From Coleophoma eucalyptorum (lineage: Eukaryota; Ascomycota; Leotiomycetes; Helotiales; Dermateaceae): 60,966 nt of DNA. Where the stretch lies: contig JALRME010000078.1 of assembly GCA_026120035.1 (NCBI GenBank), positions 1 to 60,966 on the forward strand, read 5' to 3'. The position numbers were made by a program, and so were the translations under genes. Below the pieces are notes generated by a model. That model was given only the letters and a program-made list of their open reading frames with translations. It was not told the DNA's origin and made no database searches. Of the stretch, positions 21,475 through 32,767 are shown piece after piece (the first letter of the stretch is position 1; every line of letters begins with the position of its first letter).

Positions 21475-22320
21475 TGCCAATTAATTGAGTCAGGCCGGAC
21501 AAAAAGCAAAAACGTGAAAGTAAAGAAAAGAGAAAAGACATGGAACGCGAGAAAAATGGGATAATTAAGGGGATACCTATATAAGTATAAATGTAGATTC
21601 TTATTTTGTTACATAGGTACTAGCGATAGAAGTTATATGTGATGTTGGCTAAGGGGGGATGCTATAGGCCTACCTGAGGTAGGGCACAAGAAATGTACTT
21701 AGTCAACCCAATTTTCTGACGTTTAAGCGTCGGTCAATTGGGACCCTAGCTGTCAGCGCCAGTGCGCTAGCACAAAGTAGTTTAACAGTAGTGAAGATCT
21801 CAGTTCAAGTATATTTTATATCTAGTCTACCTACTTGATTAACTGTGTTAGTCTTAAAGTCACACTACTAGAATATCATAGAAATAGTCTTTAGCCATCG
21901 AGTAACCTAGTCTAAAATATCTACAAGTGTTATTTTAGTAGGTAGCCCGATTTTCGGGATTAAGTCGCAGATGAGAACGGTACTTGTTATAATCACATCA
22001 AGTTTAAGTGCTCAGGCACGATGGACTCAGCCGGGTCTACCTGGCTCGTAGCTCTGGACTATTACATGGAGCGTAGTGACCCGATCGACGATAACAACTA
22101 TGGATCACCTTTCCACCAGACTTTAATAAGTATCCTATTGATATAGAGTGTTCTACCCGTTTCCTGTAAATTCTGCCAGGCTCTTCTATTGCCTTCGTGA
22201 GTTGACTCAAACAGACAGACATTCAAATACGCACTGGAGATCAAATGGGGCGACTTGGGGGTATGATATTTAATCCATAATCTTGCTAACAATTCTCCTT
22301 GGAGAGAGAAAGATGTGCAG
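21475..22320. other. Intergenic, no gene recognised
   Basis: Short minus-strand open frames between about 22037 and 22292 have no recognisable features. Confidence 0.4.
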
Positions 22321-22630
22321 CTATAAGGGCAACACTTTCAATCTCGGAGCACTTGTAGACCCATAAGTCAGAACCGTAGTCGGATTCTTCCATCTTGGGT
22401 CCACAGTAAGTACCACCACATTTCCTCGCACAACCATGAATTTGGCGTCCCTCACCAGCTCCTCTTTGAGGGGACTGCGACCACCGGGCAAGTACTCTTG
22501 CGAGTGAATATTGACATAACAGTTAGGGAAAGCGAATAGCTAATCGGCAATTAGAAATACTTCATTGGTGATCTCGGGCCTGATACCATCGCCGGCCATA
22601 ACGAGAATGGTGCGCTCTTGTTTCACTGAT
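22321..22630 (-). pseudogene. Isopropylmalate/tartrate dehydrogenase-like fragment
   Basis: Minus-strand frame that reads ERTILVMAGDGIRPEITNEV, matching the N-terminal nucleotide-binding start of the isopropylmalate/isocitrate dehydrogenase family (normally GDGIGPEV). After a TAG it continues with SPLKEELVRDAKFMVVRGN, matching the family block SPLKEE.....D..VVREL. The central part of the enzyme is missing, so it is a relic with internal deletion and a nonsense codon. The frame ends at a stop at 22321-22323. Family call is reasonable, subtype open. Confidence 0.5.
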
Positions 22631-23769
22631 CCTATGGTTGCAGGTCAAACAGGTTCAGAATTGTTACGTGGAGCCTACTCCTCGCTATCTGTTCGTAGGT
22701 AGGGTTGTGAGCGGACATAACCGCGATCAGCAGCTTCAGTGAATGCGGTTAGATATAGAAATATGGACTCGTTGGCTCTTTTGGCACCTGGCCATTTCTC
22801 CTGCATTCAAGAGAGAATTCCTGGCTGTTCTTGCAAGTGGCATGGTTTGCGGTGGTATAGCCTGACAGGAAAGCCAAGCCATCTAGCAGAGGATGAAGCG
22901 TACCTCAGACGATGAGTCTCATCGGGATCACTCCCGAGATTGATCCAAAGAAGTGGTGCGATTGATCCGATGACACGCGCCGTCGTCATTGTGGTGCAGG
23001 ACCTGGCAGTAGCGTTGGTGGCGCTACGCACGGGTGAACCTTCTGCGGCTCTCCCCCGCGTCTCCGCAGCCACTTTGGCACTTGCTCTATATTTCCCTCA
23101 TACTGGTGCGTTGGTTCTGGTCTTTCAAGATGGTTAAAATTCGATCTTCTTCATTTTTTTTTTCTCCCCTTCTGCCTCATTACACTAAAATCTCTGGACA
23201 GCCGGCTTAAAAGCGTATTGTTCATGTTCCCGGAAGAGTCAACTTCTTTTGCCTACCTTGACTGACCATGACGGGCATGGCACGAGCTACTTGGCCCGTG
23301 CATAGGACCCTACCAAACAACCTATCTGAGGAATATTGGTAGCGTAAGAGAGCAATGCTGCTTTCAGCACGCTGTATATCAGCCTGACATCGGTTGACGT
23401 TTCATCCACCACTTTCTGGTAGCAGATAATAGTGGATTCGATGAAGCACTTCTTACGAATTGCTCCAAAACTTGTAGAACTTCTCACTAGGACGAGTAAA
23501 TATAAAAGCCTTTTTCGCAATAGACTTTATGACAGCGAAGACCATGCCGTGTGACCGTGTCTACGAGATATCGGTCATCAGCCTCGGCCCCAAAAGCGGA
23601 GTAAGGATAAGTGGGATAGGAAGTCCATAAGGCTACTAATCCTGCCCATCTTTCTTATAAATCCCCATCCATTCCGTATCTACCGTTACTTGTTTTATAT
23701 TTTCTTGTAGCACCCTATGTAAAGTGCCCATCTCTCGCCCTAAAAACAACAAAAAGTCTCATATCAACC
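22631..23769. other. Intergenic, no gene recognised
   Basis: Open frames exist on both strands at 22807-23137 (Ala/Arg-rich), overlap each other and match no family I know. A run of T lies near 23152. The last 100 bp form the cupin promoter. Confidence 0.35.
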
Positions 23770-24285
23770 ATGCCTACCTTATTAACCCAACTGAATGTTC
23801 ACATTACTACTGACTCTGCCGGGACCTCTGCATTCACCTCCCCAACACCGATCATCCCTCCATCCGCGCCACCTAACCCGATCTTTCAAGGAAACTATAT
23901 TTACTGCACGCCACCTCCCCTTTCGCTCAAAAATGACACTGACCTGGTGTACTACCACACTGCCACTTCCAACGCACCTCTCCCATCCTTTCCCGCGGCC
24001 GGAGGTAGTGTGTGTACGGTTCTCGACTTCCCTCCTAGCCCCGAGGGAAAAGGCGGAATGTTACATCGCACGAAGACGCTAGATTATATTTTTATTATGG
24101 AAGGCGAGTTGGAGTTGAGTCTCGATAGCGGCGAGAAGCGGGTGTTTAAGAGGGGAGATATAGTAGTGCAGAGGTCAGCGATGCACGCTTGGCGTAATGT
24201 GAGCGCTACCGAGGGAGCGCGGATGGCAGCCGTAGTGTTAGGAATTGAAGGAGCTGTGGAGGGTTATGTGGAGGTTGGAAAGTAG
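23770..24285 (+). CDS. Cupin-fold protein, 171 residues
   Basis: Intact intronless gene. The C-terminal half is a single cupin barrel: GGMLHRTKTLDYIFIMEGEL holds the first motif (His, Thr and Glu region), followed by DSGEKRVFKRGDIVVQRSAM and HAWRN with the second-motif His. The N-terminal 60 residues are Pro-rich and low in complexity. Small cupin_2 proteins of this type are frequent near fungal secondary metabolite and aromatic catabolism genes, acting as isomerases, decarboxylases or cyclases. Metal ligands appear present but the reaction cannot be inferred. The start is at the first ATG after a CAA-rich leader. Confidence 0.8.
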   Translation: MPTLLTQLNVHITTDSAGTSAFTSPTPIIPPSAPPNPIFQGNYIYCTPPPLSLKNDTDLVYYHTATSNAPLPSFPAAGGSVCTVLDFPPSPEGKGGMLHRTKTLDYIFIMEGELELSLDSGEKRVFKRGDIVVQRSAMHAWRNVSATEGARMAAVVLGIEGAVEGYVEVGK

Positions 24286-25344
24286 ACCAATAGAACTCAA
24301 TGCAATGAAACGACGGAAAGAAGTAGATTTGAGCGAATACAAGTCTTAACCTTCGCTTAATAGTTCCGTTTTCAAGACCACCAAGATCAGACTAGTACCT
24401 CCATCGTTTGGCTAAATTAGAATTTCACTTGAGCTCGTGCAGAATCAGGTAGCGAGGTATTGAAAGATGACACCTTCGACATGGTACTCCACTCACTTTC
24501 CTCCTTCACAACCAAGGCATTTTTAGTTTCCATTTGATGCCCGTAAATTCTTAATCAAACCTTGATGACAGGTCAGTACTGAGTTCTTGGTTTCAAGTAC
24601 ACTAGAGAATGAGTTCCAAGTTAAAATAGAAATATGAAGAGTTATCCATAGATGGATAAGCTATTAGTCACATGGCGACTTCTTAGTGCGGGTAAACAGT
24701 TTACAAGATTTCGTCCACAATGACCATTTTGCTCGGCCGAAATACAATTTTTATTTCAAGTTCTTTTCAATTTGAGAAATTTGGTTCGAACTTTACAAAA
24801 TGTTCGTTCTGAGTAAAGTCTTTTGTTGAAAGAAGGACATCTTGACCCAAAATAATCCTGACCTTGAATCCCAAGATTGCAACAAGCCAACCTATTACAT
24901 ACCATCACATCGATAAGGAGAAGTAGTAATCAAAGAATGAATAAACGGTATATGCAGATATAGAGAGATTTTTACCTCATGCCTGCGCCGCACTGATCTT
25001 GCTAGTAAGGAAGGAGACATCTTCGGGTATGTGAGTTAGGGTTAACTCATGCTACTACGGGCTATTGTGCATCCGTGCCTTCAGCCACGTCAATGTAGAT
25101 ATTACATTATATTACATAATTCTTCTCTTTTTAACAAAAGTTCACCTTCTTAGCCCTAGCTGGTATCTTTACCTCTCGCAATCACTTAGTTCCGGCGCCC
25201 CCTCAAAATTATACCCAAACCAGTTAATCTCCAAAATCAACCTACCTCCCATATATGGAGTTCCGTACCTGTTGACGAGCATTCATTAGCAAACATATTT
25301 CCTTAAAATATCTGTAATAATGTTTGAAGAGCTGGATGGGAAAT
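24286..25344. other. Intergenic, no gene recognised
   Basis: AT-rich spacer of about 1 kb between convergent 3' ends of the cupin and the secreted protein gene. Nothing I can support. Confidence 0.4.
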
Positions 25345-26590
25345 TTACGTGTTCTCATCGCTCCACTCCAAATCATACGTGCTGCCCTGATTCCCGTAAT
25401 TCGCCCAGTTGACGAAGTTCCACACCTGGTCACGGAGTTGGCTGGTTTTATCGGCATAAGTGAAGGAGTAGCCTTGACAGCCTACGTTAGAGTATGAGAA
25501 TTTCATTCCTAGAGAATGTCAGTTTTGGAAGTAGTAATCAATGGTGGATAGAAGAAATAATGTCGCAGGACTGGGAAGACATTGCACAATGTTCGATTGG
25601 AGTAGGATAAGGCTTACCAGCAAGGCCCGTGAAGTCTCAGTAGTAGTTGCTTCTTTTGATAATGGTTGAGTTGATAATTTGGTTGGAGGAGCTAGGGACG
25701 AAGGCGACGACGCCGTGGGTGGCGTTCGAGGAGTGCGCATAAGTGCCGCTGTCAGATTCGACGAATACAGTAACCGAGTTGTCAAGATTGCTATCACTGT
25801 GGTTATAAACCTGCAAGAGCTGGAATTAGTATAGCTTCCTTTTAGAACAGTTTCATGCTCCATGTCTTACATAACCGGCCACCGGCCCAGGCAGGCCATT
25901 TGCAAGCAAGCTATGGAGCCTGTCAGGAGAAGCATGGATAGAAGGCCAATCCCAACTACGCGTCGCTGTGGAGTTGCGAAATGAATCGCGTTTGCTATTG
26001 AAAAATTAGCAGTGCAAGGGAGGAGCTGTAAATGAAACCTCACAGAAGCTGGAATACTCAGTACGGAGATCTACTCTGATTGCCATTTCAAGGAGGAATG
26101 AATATTAACGTACCCTTGCGTAGTCACACCGTCATTTGCAATGTACATCGCTCCAGCTTGGCCACCGCCGAAGGCAGCCGCGGCACCCATAAGGTAGAAG
26201 ACACCGTTGCCGACACAGTTGATTCCACGGACTACACCGCCATTGTCTTCATATCCTTGGCACTTATCGATGAAATTTTGCCAGAGACCAGCTCCACCGC
26301 TGACTGCGTAACTGTTGAGTAGACAAGTCAGTGTGATAATGAAGATGCCTAGATTCAAAGGAAATGTTGGTTTTGAAAGCCAAGGACAATAATGTTGAAG
26401 ACCTGACTTGATTGATTAATCGAAGATGGATGTTATCATTCAAACTGTTGAATATATGGGACACCGGCATATCACTTTTGAGAGCCCTGTGAGAAAGAAA
26501 TACCTACACAGTCAACAAAGTAAATCCGCCTCTCCAGCTCACAACAGATAACACGCCAGAGACGAGCGTCAAAATAAGGAGAACTTTCAT
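25345..26590 (-). CDS. Five-exon secreted protein of unknown family, one in-frame TGA
   Basis: Exons on the minus strand: 26508-26590, 26114-26311, 25871-25994, 25618-25810 and 25345-25508. All four introns are GT-AG and every junction keeps frame, giving about 253 codons. The N-terminus is a signal peptide (MKVLLILTLVSGVLSVVSW). The mature part is Gly/Asn/Ser-rich with few Cys, ends in YGNQGSTYDLEWSDENT, and carries two Lys-Arg pairs (near residues 95 and 192) that could be Kex2 sites. A TGA at 25637-25639 (in YY-stop-DFTGLA) breaks exon 4; it is one base from CGA or TGG. Either a fresh pseudogene or a base error. No family recognised. Confidence 0.6.
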
Positions 26591-27100
26591 GCTTGTGGAT
26601 TACCTATGGAAAGTTTTCAAGTCAGCTTGATTCTTGCAAATGTGTGTCGAGAGCGAATTGTATCAGCAGGATTGGTATGTGCTATAATACAGCCCCAGAG
26701 ACACCAGAAAGCAGGACATACCAGGACGAGAACTTGAGAGAATAGAGGCAAACAGATGAATTTGCTAAATGGCAGTTATATAACAGCAAGAAACCAGAGG
26801 AACGAGACGTCCTTTTATAATCGAACGTTATCAGAAGCCATGCTATAGCCGCTTTTTTAGATATTCTAAGGAATATGCTAGTACAAGTGCAGAAATAAGC
26901 GCGATATGTGGAGCCTTATTCGACAAAAGAAGAATGTGGTCGCTATAGTTCCCGGCTATACAGCAGCCGCTCTCGTGTCTTCTCCACCTTCTAGGGCTGT
27001 CTCCACCTCGTGCTATAGGTACTAAATGGTTAATAAGTAGAACGACAGGATGAAGCGAAGGCCAAGGGGATTCACAGCGAAAAATTGCCTATGAAGTATG
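26591..27100. other. Intergenic, probable promoter of the secreted protein gene
   Basis: The minus-strand promoter for the gene starting at 26590 should lie here. No gene seen. Confidence 0.4.
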
Positions 27101-27760
27101 CTACTCGGCTATACGTCTCCACCCACGATATTTAACCAATAAACTCAGTAAGTTCCGAACATAAAGGCCAATCGGAACTGTAGCACACTCCGGCCTGCAT
27201 ATTACCAACCACCGGCCTGCCCAAACTTGCTTAGCACTGGTATTGCTGAGATTGCCAAAGACATTTCCATCCAGTCCGAAGAAAAATATTACGAAGTCAA
27301 ACTCTTGGATAGCTCTGCGAATTAGACCATTGCGCAGTCGTATTTGGATATCCGTCATCGTGTATAGATAGCCATTCCATGACTATAGGACCACCGAGAG
27401 AATAAATTTGATGCCAATCTCCTACAGCATCTCGGAGGAGATTTGTAACTTGAAGGCGAGCTTCGATTGACTTAACATGACCAGTTGGAATGACGCTTCG
27501 ATCTTGATTGGCAGTGACTTCTTCACTATCAAAAATCCTACGGTGGTGATTTATCATATGGAGGATAAAGGCGAACGAAGATTGAATAAGTTAGATATAA
27601 AAAATCGCCAGATGGCGATCAGAGCTCCATTGATACATTCTATAAGATAATCAAATGGCCGAACAATTGAGAAACCCCAGAGTTTAAGATCAATAATGGA
27701 GGTAATATAAGCTATACATGACATATAGTAATCATTAGCTTCCAAGCTTCCAAGCGTCAA
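27101..27760 (-). pseudogene. Unidentified eroded gene
   Basis: Three consecutive minus-strand open stretches (27554-27760, 27297-27557 and 27101-27358) follow each other end to end in different frames. They read like one protein: a hydrophobic first part, ARLQVTNLLRDAVGDWHQIY in the middle and AGRWLVICRPECATVPIGLY later. This is what frameshifts in a former gene, or unrecognised introns, would give. No start codon fits the first stretch. Family unknown. Confidence 0.3.
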
Positions 27761-28836
27761 TAGGATTCAAAATTTTTAATAACCCACGTACCATTTTGAG
27801 GGAGTACTTTTTCCTTGTTATTAGATATGTCTCTGATAACCGAGGCTTGAATTAAAGATGAAAAGAGGAGAGAGCAAAAGATCGTTGCTAAGTTTAACAG
27901 ACTAAATATTGGAAGAAATCAGTTCAGTATTTTAGCTATAAGTATAGTGGTCAAATTCGTGTTGTAGAATAAGAAAGGATTGCTAGAACTACTACTAAGG
28001 GACCTAAAGCTTTTTTATCTTGCGTGATATAACTGACCCACATATACTGCCAATATTGGATGTCCTAATTTGGATATTCAAGCAGAAACACACTGTACTT
28101 TTATCCCCGTCGTAGGGAAGTGCGGACGATTGGTCATTCTCGGAAGCTTAAAGAGACTAAGTTTATGGAGACTAAGCTTAAAAGCTGTATAGTCAATGGA
28201 GAGTGGGCTGATGATCATCGGGGCAGGGGGTGAAAAGAGTGGTAAGCGAGAGCGGTAAATAAACAAATTTGCCATAACTTTATAAACAATGCGGAAGCTG
28301 ATTTAACACTTGAGTAAAGCTTTTGGCCAATGGAAGATATAAAAAGTATTCAACACAATAAATGTTCGAATGCGAAGCAGCACGAGTCTGCATTGCAAGT
28401 GAGTAGAAAGCATTCGATATAACACGGAACATGTTGGACGAGCCTACGGAAATGTCCTAATGAGGCTTAGCGCAGGCAGACTTATCAGTAAGCACTATGT
28501 CATGTATCCACAGAAGTTGTAGAGCTCGTGCGTGGGTCAGCACAGCTTTGTTATGAACAACTACCATTCCTCGATAATAAAATAAATGAGCAGACTCGCC
28601 GTCTTCCACTTTGTTAAAACAAATCAAGGCCCCAATGCCCTGATAACTTCCAACGCGCCTTGGTCACCAAGAGAAAACTCTGCCCTCTTCTTAAGCCGGA
28701 AACGCTCCATCGGAATCCTTCTACTTCTCCACAGATGCTCCTACTTTCTAGCTCCCGCGGTTTAATATTGTTATTTGTTATCAGTGCCGTTTTGAAGACA
28801 GAATAACCCTGGTGTTGTGTGCGACGTGCCATAAAA
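27761..28836. other. Intergenic, no gene recognised
   Basis: No supported coding or RNA feature; short frames only. Confidence 0.4.
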
Positions 28837-30879
28837 TCACTGACTCTGGCCCAGTATCAACTCCTGACCCCGTGCATTTAAAAAGAAGACTCCAGCGCAC
28901 AATATAGTGAACAGACTTAGAATCACAGCCCCGATCCAACTCGGTGTAGCTACAGAGGCAATCTGAGCACTGCTCGCCCACAGGATTACCCATCCTTTGT
29001 CTCTTCCGTATCCGAGTACGCAACCTCCACACCAGCAACTGCTGTATATATTCGTAAATTGGAGAATAGAAATTGCAAGGAGGTAAAACGAGTTACACCA
29101 GGCAAGAATCAGTCCAGAAATGCGCGTGGTTGGAATGAGTACGCGAAGGAGAACTTGCATGCGCTTATCAAATCTATTTGAATCTCTTGCTTCCTCTAGA
29201 GATTTGATGTTGCGTTGGTAGTAATAGGATAGATAGGCTGATGTGACCAGGAGAAGCCATATAAGGGTGGCAATAGTTCCATAGAGGAGATATGAGCCTG
29301 ACTCACAACCCAGGCCAATTACAGGTGTGCTGCTTGCGGTGTGAGTCATGTACTCCCAAGTTCCATGATAATGTTACTTACAGATATGCAATAATTATAG
29401 CTGCTCCTGTAGTACCCCATTGCACAATTAGGGCGAGGATTGTGGCTATGAAAATCATTGATGGTAGCCCAGGAAGTCCTATCCTCGCTGCAGAGTGTTC
29501 TGGCCTCCGAGGGAAAACATAGGTTGCCATCTGGGCAGGCGATCCTGTGAAGGTTTCTTCCATTTCTTCTTCATTCCATGCCCGGCCGTTTACAGTGTGC
29601 TTATCTTTGATCCGTTTATTCAATTGAGAGAAAGCTTGCATAACAGAAAGCGATGTTTGCAAATGGAACCACGGGCGAGCATAATTGAAAATTGGCCCTG
29701 GCTCAGCCTCATAACCACTAATATGACGAGAGACCTTGATCGGGGCTGATACCAGTTCATTCCATTCTTCTATTGCGTGCGACTTATTGCCGACATGAGA
29801 GGAAGAAGGAGAAGAGTGTGGACCTGCTTGTGGTGCCGTTTGGAGTAATTGTATATCTTCACCAGCCCTTGGACTGCGGTCGTTTGTGCTACGGCTTTTA
29901 GATTGAGATTGGGCTTCGAGCTGTTGTTCCAAATCCCGGTAGTAATTTTCTCCGGCTGTATCCGTAAAGCCGACCATACTTTCGCTACATGCTTGTCCCT
30001 GTATAGTTGCTTTTGTGCTTGCTCTTCTCAAAGCAGTTTCAATCGTTCTGGCCGATTCTTGCGTCCCTACCCAAACCCATCCCAGTGTTATTGGGATCAT
30101 CCATATCCAAAGGCTGTTGACAGCAACACCAAGGAGCCCAATTGTCGAATTGTCAAAGGGCGACGTGAAGAAATAGATGATGGAGATAAGCTCGGTAATC
30201 GATACCCAGCTCGTTTGCGCAAGCAAGGAGTATGTTCTGACACACTATCATTAGCAAAAGATTTGCCGCTCAAGGAAAGTGGTACCATTTACACCACTCG
30301 TTTCGATCGCTGAACTTCTTCACTCAACGTGCGCCACCAAATTTTGTTCTTTGGTGACGTGACCAACTCTGCAAATGTGGCCTTGGTCTCACGAACAGCG
30401 ATGGGGATATGCTGTGACTCTGTAAGGATGGTCCAAGCTGCCTTGATTGTCTCTGACTGGTGTCCCCCAAGTTCTTTATTTTCTTTTAGCAATGATGCGA
30501 AACGTTTATTGAGCCACCGCGAGTTGAGGATCGTGATACATAAAGAGTAGGTGATCAATATAGGACTGCCTATAGCCATTACGAGACTGGTTAGATTGGT
30601 TAACCCATCTTTGGTTTCGTAGGGAAGTTGTGCAGTGAGGGCCAGCCATGGTAACAGCCAAGAGGACACACCCGCAGAGAATGTGGTCCATTGGAATGCT
30701 TCATGGCCGCCCAATGGCCCACACAGGTTGTTACATGCTTCGAAAGATACTCCCCATGCCTCAGTGATATTAGTTGTTGGATTTCCATGGCTATCTCTCA
30801 GCCATGTTAGGCTTCGGTTGTTGAGGAAGGCATTCTGAGCATCAATAGAACATCTCGTAAAATTGAAAGATGAAGACAT
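28837..30879 (-). CDS. Polytopic membrane protein of unknown function, 644 residues
   Basis: Three minus-strand exons: 30293-30879, 29382-30236 and 28837-29329, with introns of 56 and 52 nt. Frame is kept across both. The protein has a Cys-containing extracytoplasmic N-terminus, membrane helices near residues 70-90, 125-145, 210-230 and 245-265, and a long hydrophilic loop rich in Ser and Gln. Four to five C-terminal helices follow (for example IATLIWLLLVTSAYLSYYY). This layout is a recurrent fungal-specific membrane protein type with no named function. I chose the ATG at 30879 because the open frame further upstream (to 31041) looks unlike the protein. Gene intact. Confidence 0.75.
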
Positions 30880-31394
30880 TTTTGTGCAGTGTTGATGGAC
30901 CGGTCCTAAAAAGGAAGCAAAATAGATCGAGTTAAATTTATTCCACAAAGCAGCCAGCGAGCCAGCTGTTACATAAGGGGACAAGCACTGTAGCGATATC
31001 TCGAAGCAATGGAAGCAGCACAGCCTTGCATGTATGTGCACAGAAAGTGGGGTACTTCAGCTGCGATCAATATTGTCAAAATAAGCTCAGCGTAACGGCA
31101 TCGTTGACTGTCAATGACTGGGTTCACCGGAAGCCTCGTCTGCCTGACGAAAGGGATGATGATGTCTAGATAGCACTAAGCATGCTGTCTTTCGGCTTTT
31201 GGCTGCGATCTGCAAACTCTTCATGGGGCAACAGATCCGAATCTACCTTCGTAACGTGTATGGTGTCCGAAGGGGACTTTCGATAGGGACGATGATCCTT
31301 TCTAGAAATTCTGGCCCTACCTGATCGGCTGTGAGTGTGGACACACTCGTTAATATTAAATGCTACCTTTTGTGATTGCTTTCGGAAAAGAAGG
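30880..31394. other. Intergenic, promoter side of the membrane protein gene
   Basis: No gene seen; the frame upstream of 30879 on the minus strand is open but is probably 5' leader. Confidence 0.4.
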
Positions 31395-31709
31395 CTAGAG
31401 CCGTACGATAAGGCTTTGATGAGGCTGAATATGTAGTAGATAAGATAGATAAGGTATGTAAATATAAAGAACTGTAAGCTCGTTGGGTTGAACTAATCCT
31501 TTACTTTTCTGCAGGAAGTCCTCGAGCTGGTATCGATTCAACCTCTCGCCCCCGAGCCAGTGGCCCAGTTCGATAGCAAGGTGGATGATCTTTCCTGGAG
31601 AGGACGACGCTTCGATCAATGCTGTGGTTAGATCAATACCTCGCGCTGCTACATCGAGAGCTCCAGTGGTGGACTTTGCCTGCGATGCGGGAGAACTGGG
31701 GGTAGACAT
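31395..31709 (-). CDS. Small hypothetical protein
   Basis: Open frame of 104 codons from a good ATG. The first 70 residues, starting MSTPSSPASQAKSTTGALDV and including an amphipathic stretch (IIHLAIELGHWLGGERL), look protein-like. The tail after KSKG is low-quality, and an intron donor (GTAAAG) may begin there, so the true 3' end is uncertain. No family recognised. Confidence 0.3.
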   Translation of the reverse strand: MSTPSSPASQAKSTTGALDVAARGIDLTTALIEASSSPGKIIHLAIELGHWLGGERLNRYQLEDFLQKSKGLVQPNELTVLYIYIPYLSYLLHIQPHQSLIVRL

Positions 31710-32767
31710 GTTGATAAGATCATATGTATTGGTGATGAGTGTTTTTCATCTAAGTCTTCGTCTAAGAGTCATACTGAGAGAAGAGGTATTGCATGGTTGA
31801 TTTATTCATACACGGTTCTAACAGCTTTCCGTAGCACGGGTTATGCCGGAATGTCCAGATGTCACCTTAATGGTCGAGGCTGTATACATCCTCTTCCGAC
31901 GTTATACGCCCGATTTGGGTGCAAAAATTGTGCATGCTCAACAGAACAGACCAATAAAAGTAAATGAAATTGAACCAATGAACATCGTATCAAGCAAAGC
32001 GGTGATCAAAAGCAAACATAACTGCACGAGCCTATCCTAACCGACTGAAATGAATTTTTATTGATGACATCAATATCAGGGATTTTCAAGGCATCGATCA
32101 ATAATTTGGCTTCCCATGGCAGGCAAGTCATGATGGCAGTGCTGGCACAGATAGTACAGTAATTCCTCCCTGCTAAAGCGTTCTTCTTGCGTATCCTAGT
32201 AGACCCTACATCTCTCCCTTGTCGTTTTCTATGCCTCTCTCATCTACAGTCGTTTTCCCCGATATATTTTGACAAATCGATGGTAAATTTCTTAAAGCAA
32301 TTCTATGTTGCTCGTCCCGTAAGATAATATCTTGAGATGCGGCAAAAAGCTATCACTCGATACTAGATGAATATTCGAGAATATGCCCTCCAGATTCCCG
32401 CATTTCATTCAACTTGAAACCTATCATGAGATCAATCATGATTAATCCTTTGTTGCTACGCGCGTATCACTCTTTCTGTTAAATAAAAACCAGAAAAATT
32501 GAAAATACAATCTAGTAGTTTTCTCTCCAAGTACATGTATCCGCCTAACGCCTTCCTGAGATGCACACTAGGTAAATTTAAGTAGACATAGTTATTTTGA
32601 GCGGGACAGGAACAGTTCCGTTCTGAGGTGTGCCATTTAAATTCCTCCAATTAGCTCTAGGGGACGATTACTGTCTAGCATCTTGAGAGAAGTATATAAT
32701 AGAACAAAACAAGCAGCCCTCGTCTGACGAGTTCTATGGTTTGAATAGCGAATACCAACGCAGCTAT
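31710..32767. other. Intergenic, no gene recognised
   Basis: Contains a 65-codon plus-strand open frame (31843-32040) without recognisable features. It ends at the stop of the NLR gene. Confidence 0.4.

Noticed and set aside
22807..23137. Overlapping open frames on both strands
   Set aside because: Ala/Arg-rich composition comes from local GC content; neither frame has recognisable motifs.
26312..26358. Alternative signal peptide NLGIFIITLTCLLNS directly before exon 2 of the secreted protein
   Set aside because: It begins at TTG, not ATG, and overlaps a good branch site and acceptor (CTGAC...CAACAG); the exon-1 signal peptide at 26508-26590 joins in phase.
30880..31041. N-terminal extension of the membrane protein
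   Set aside because: Open frame, but the composition (HARLCCFHCFE) is unlike the rest and a good ATG exists at 30879.
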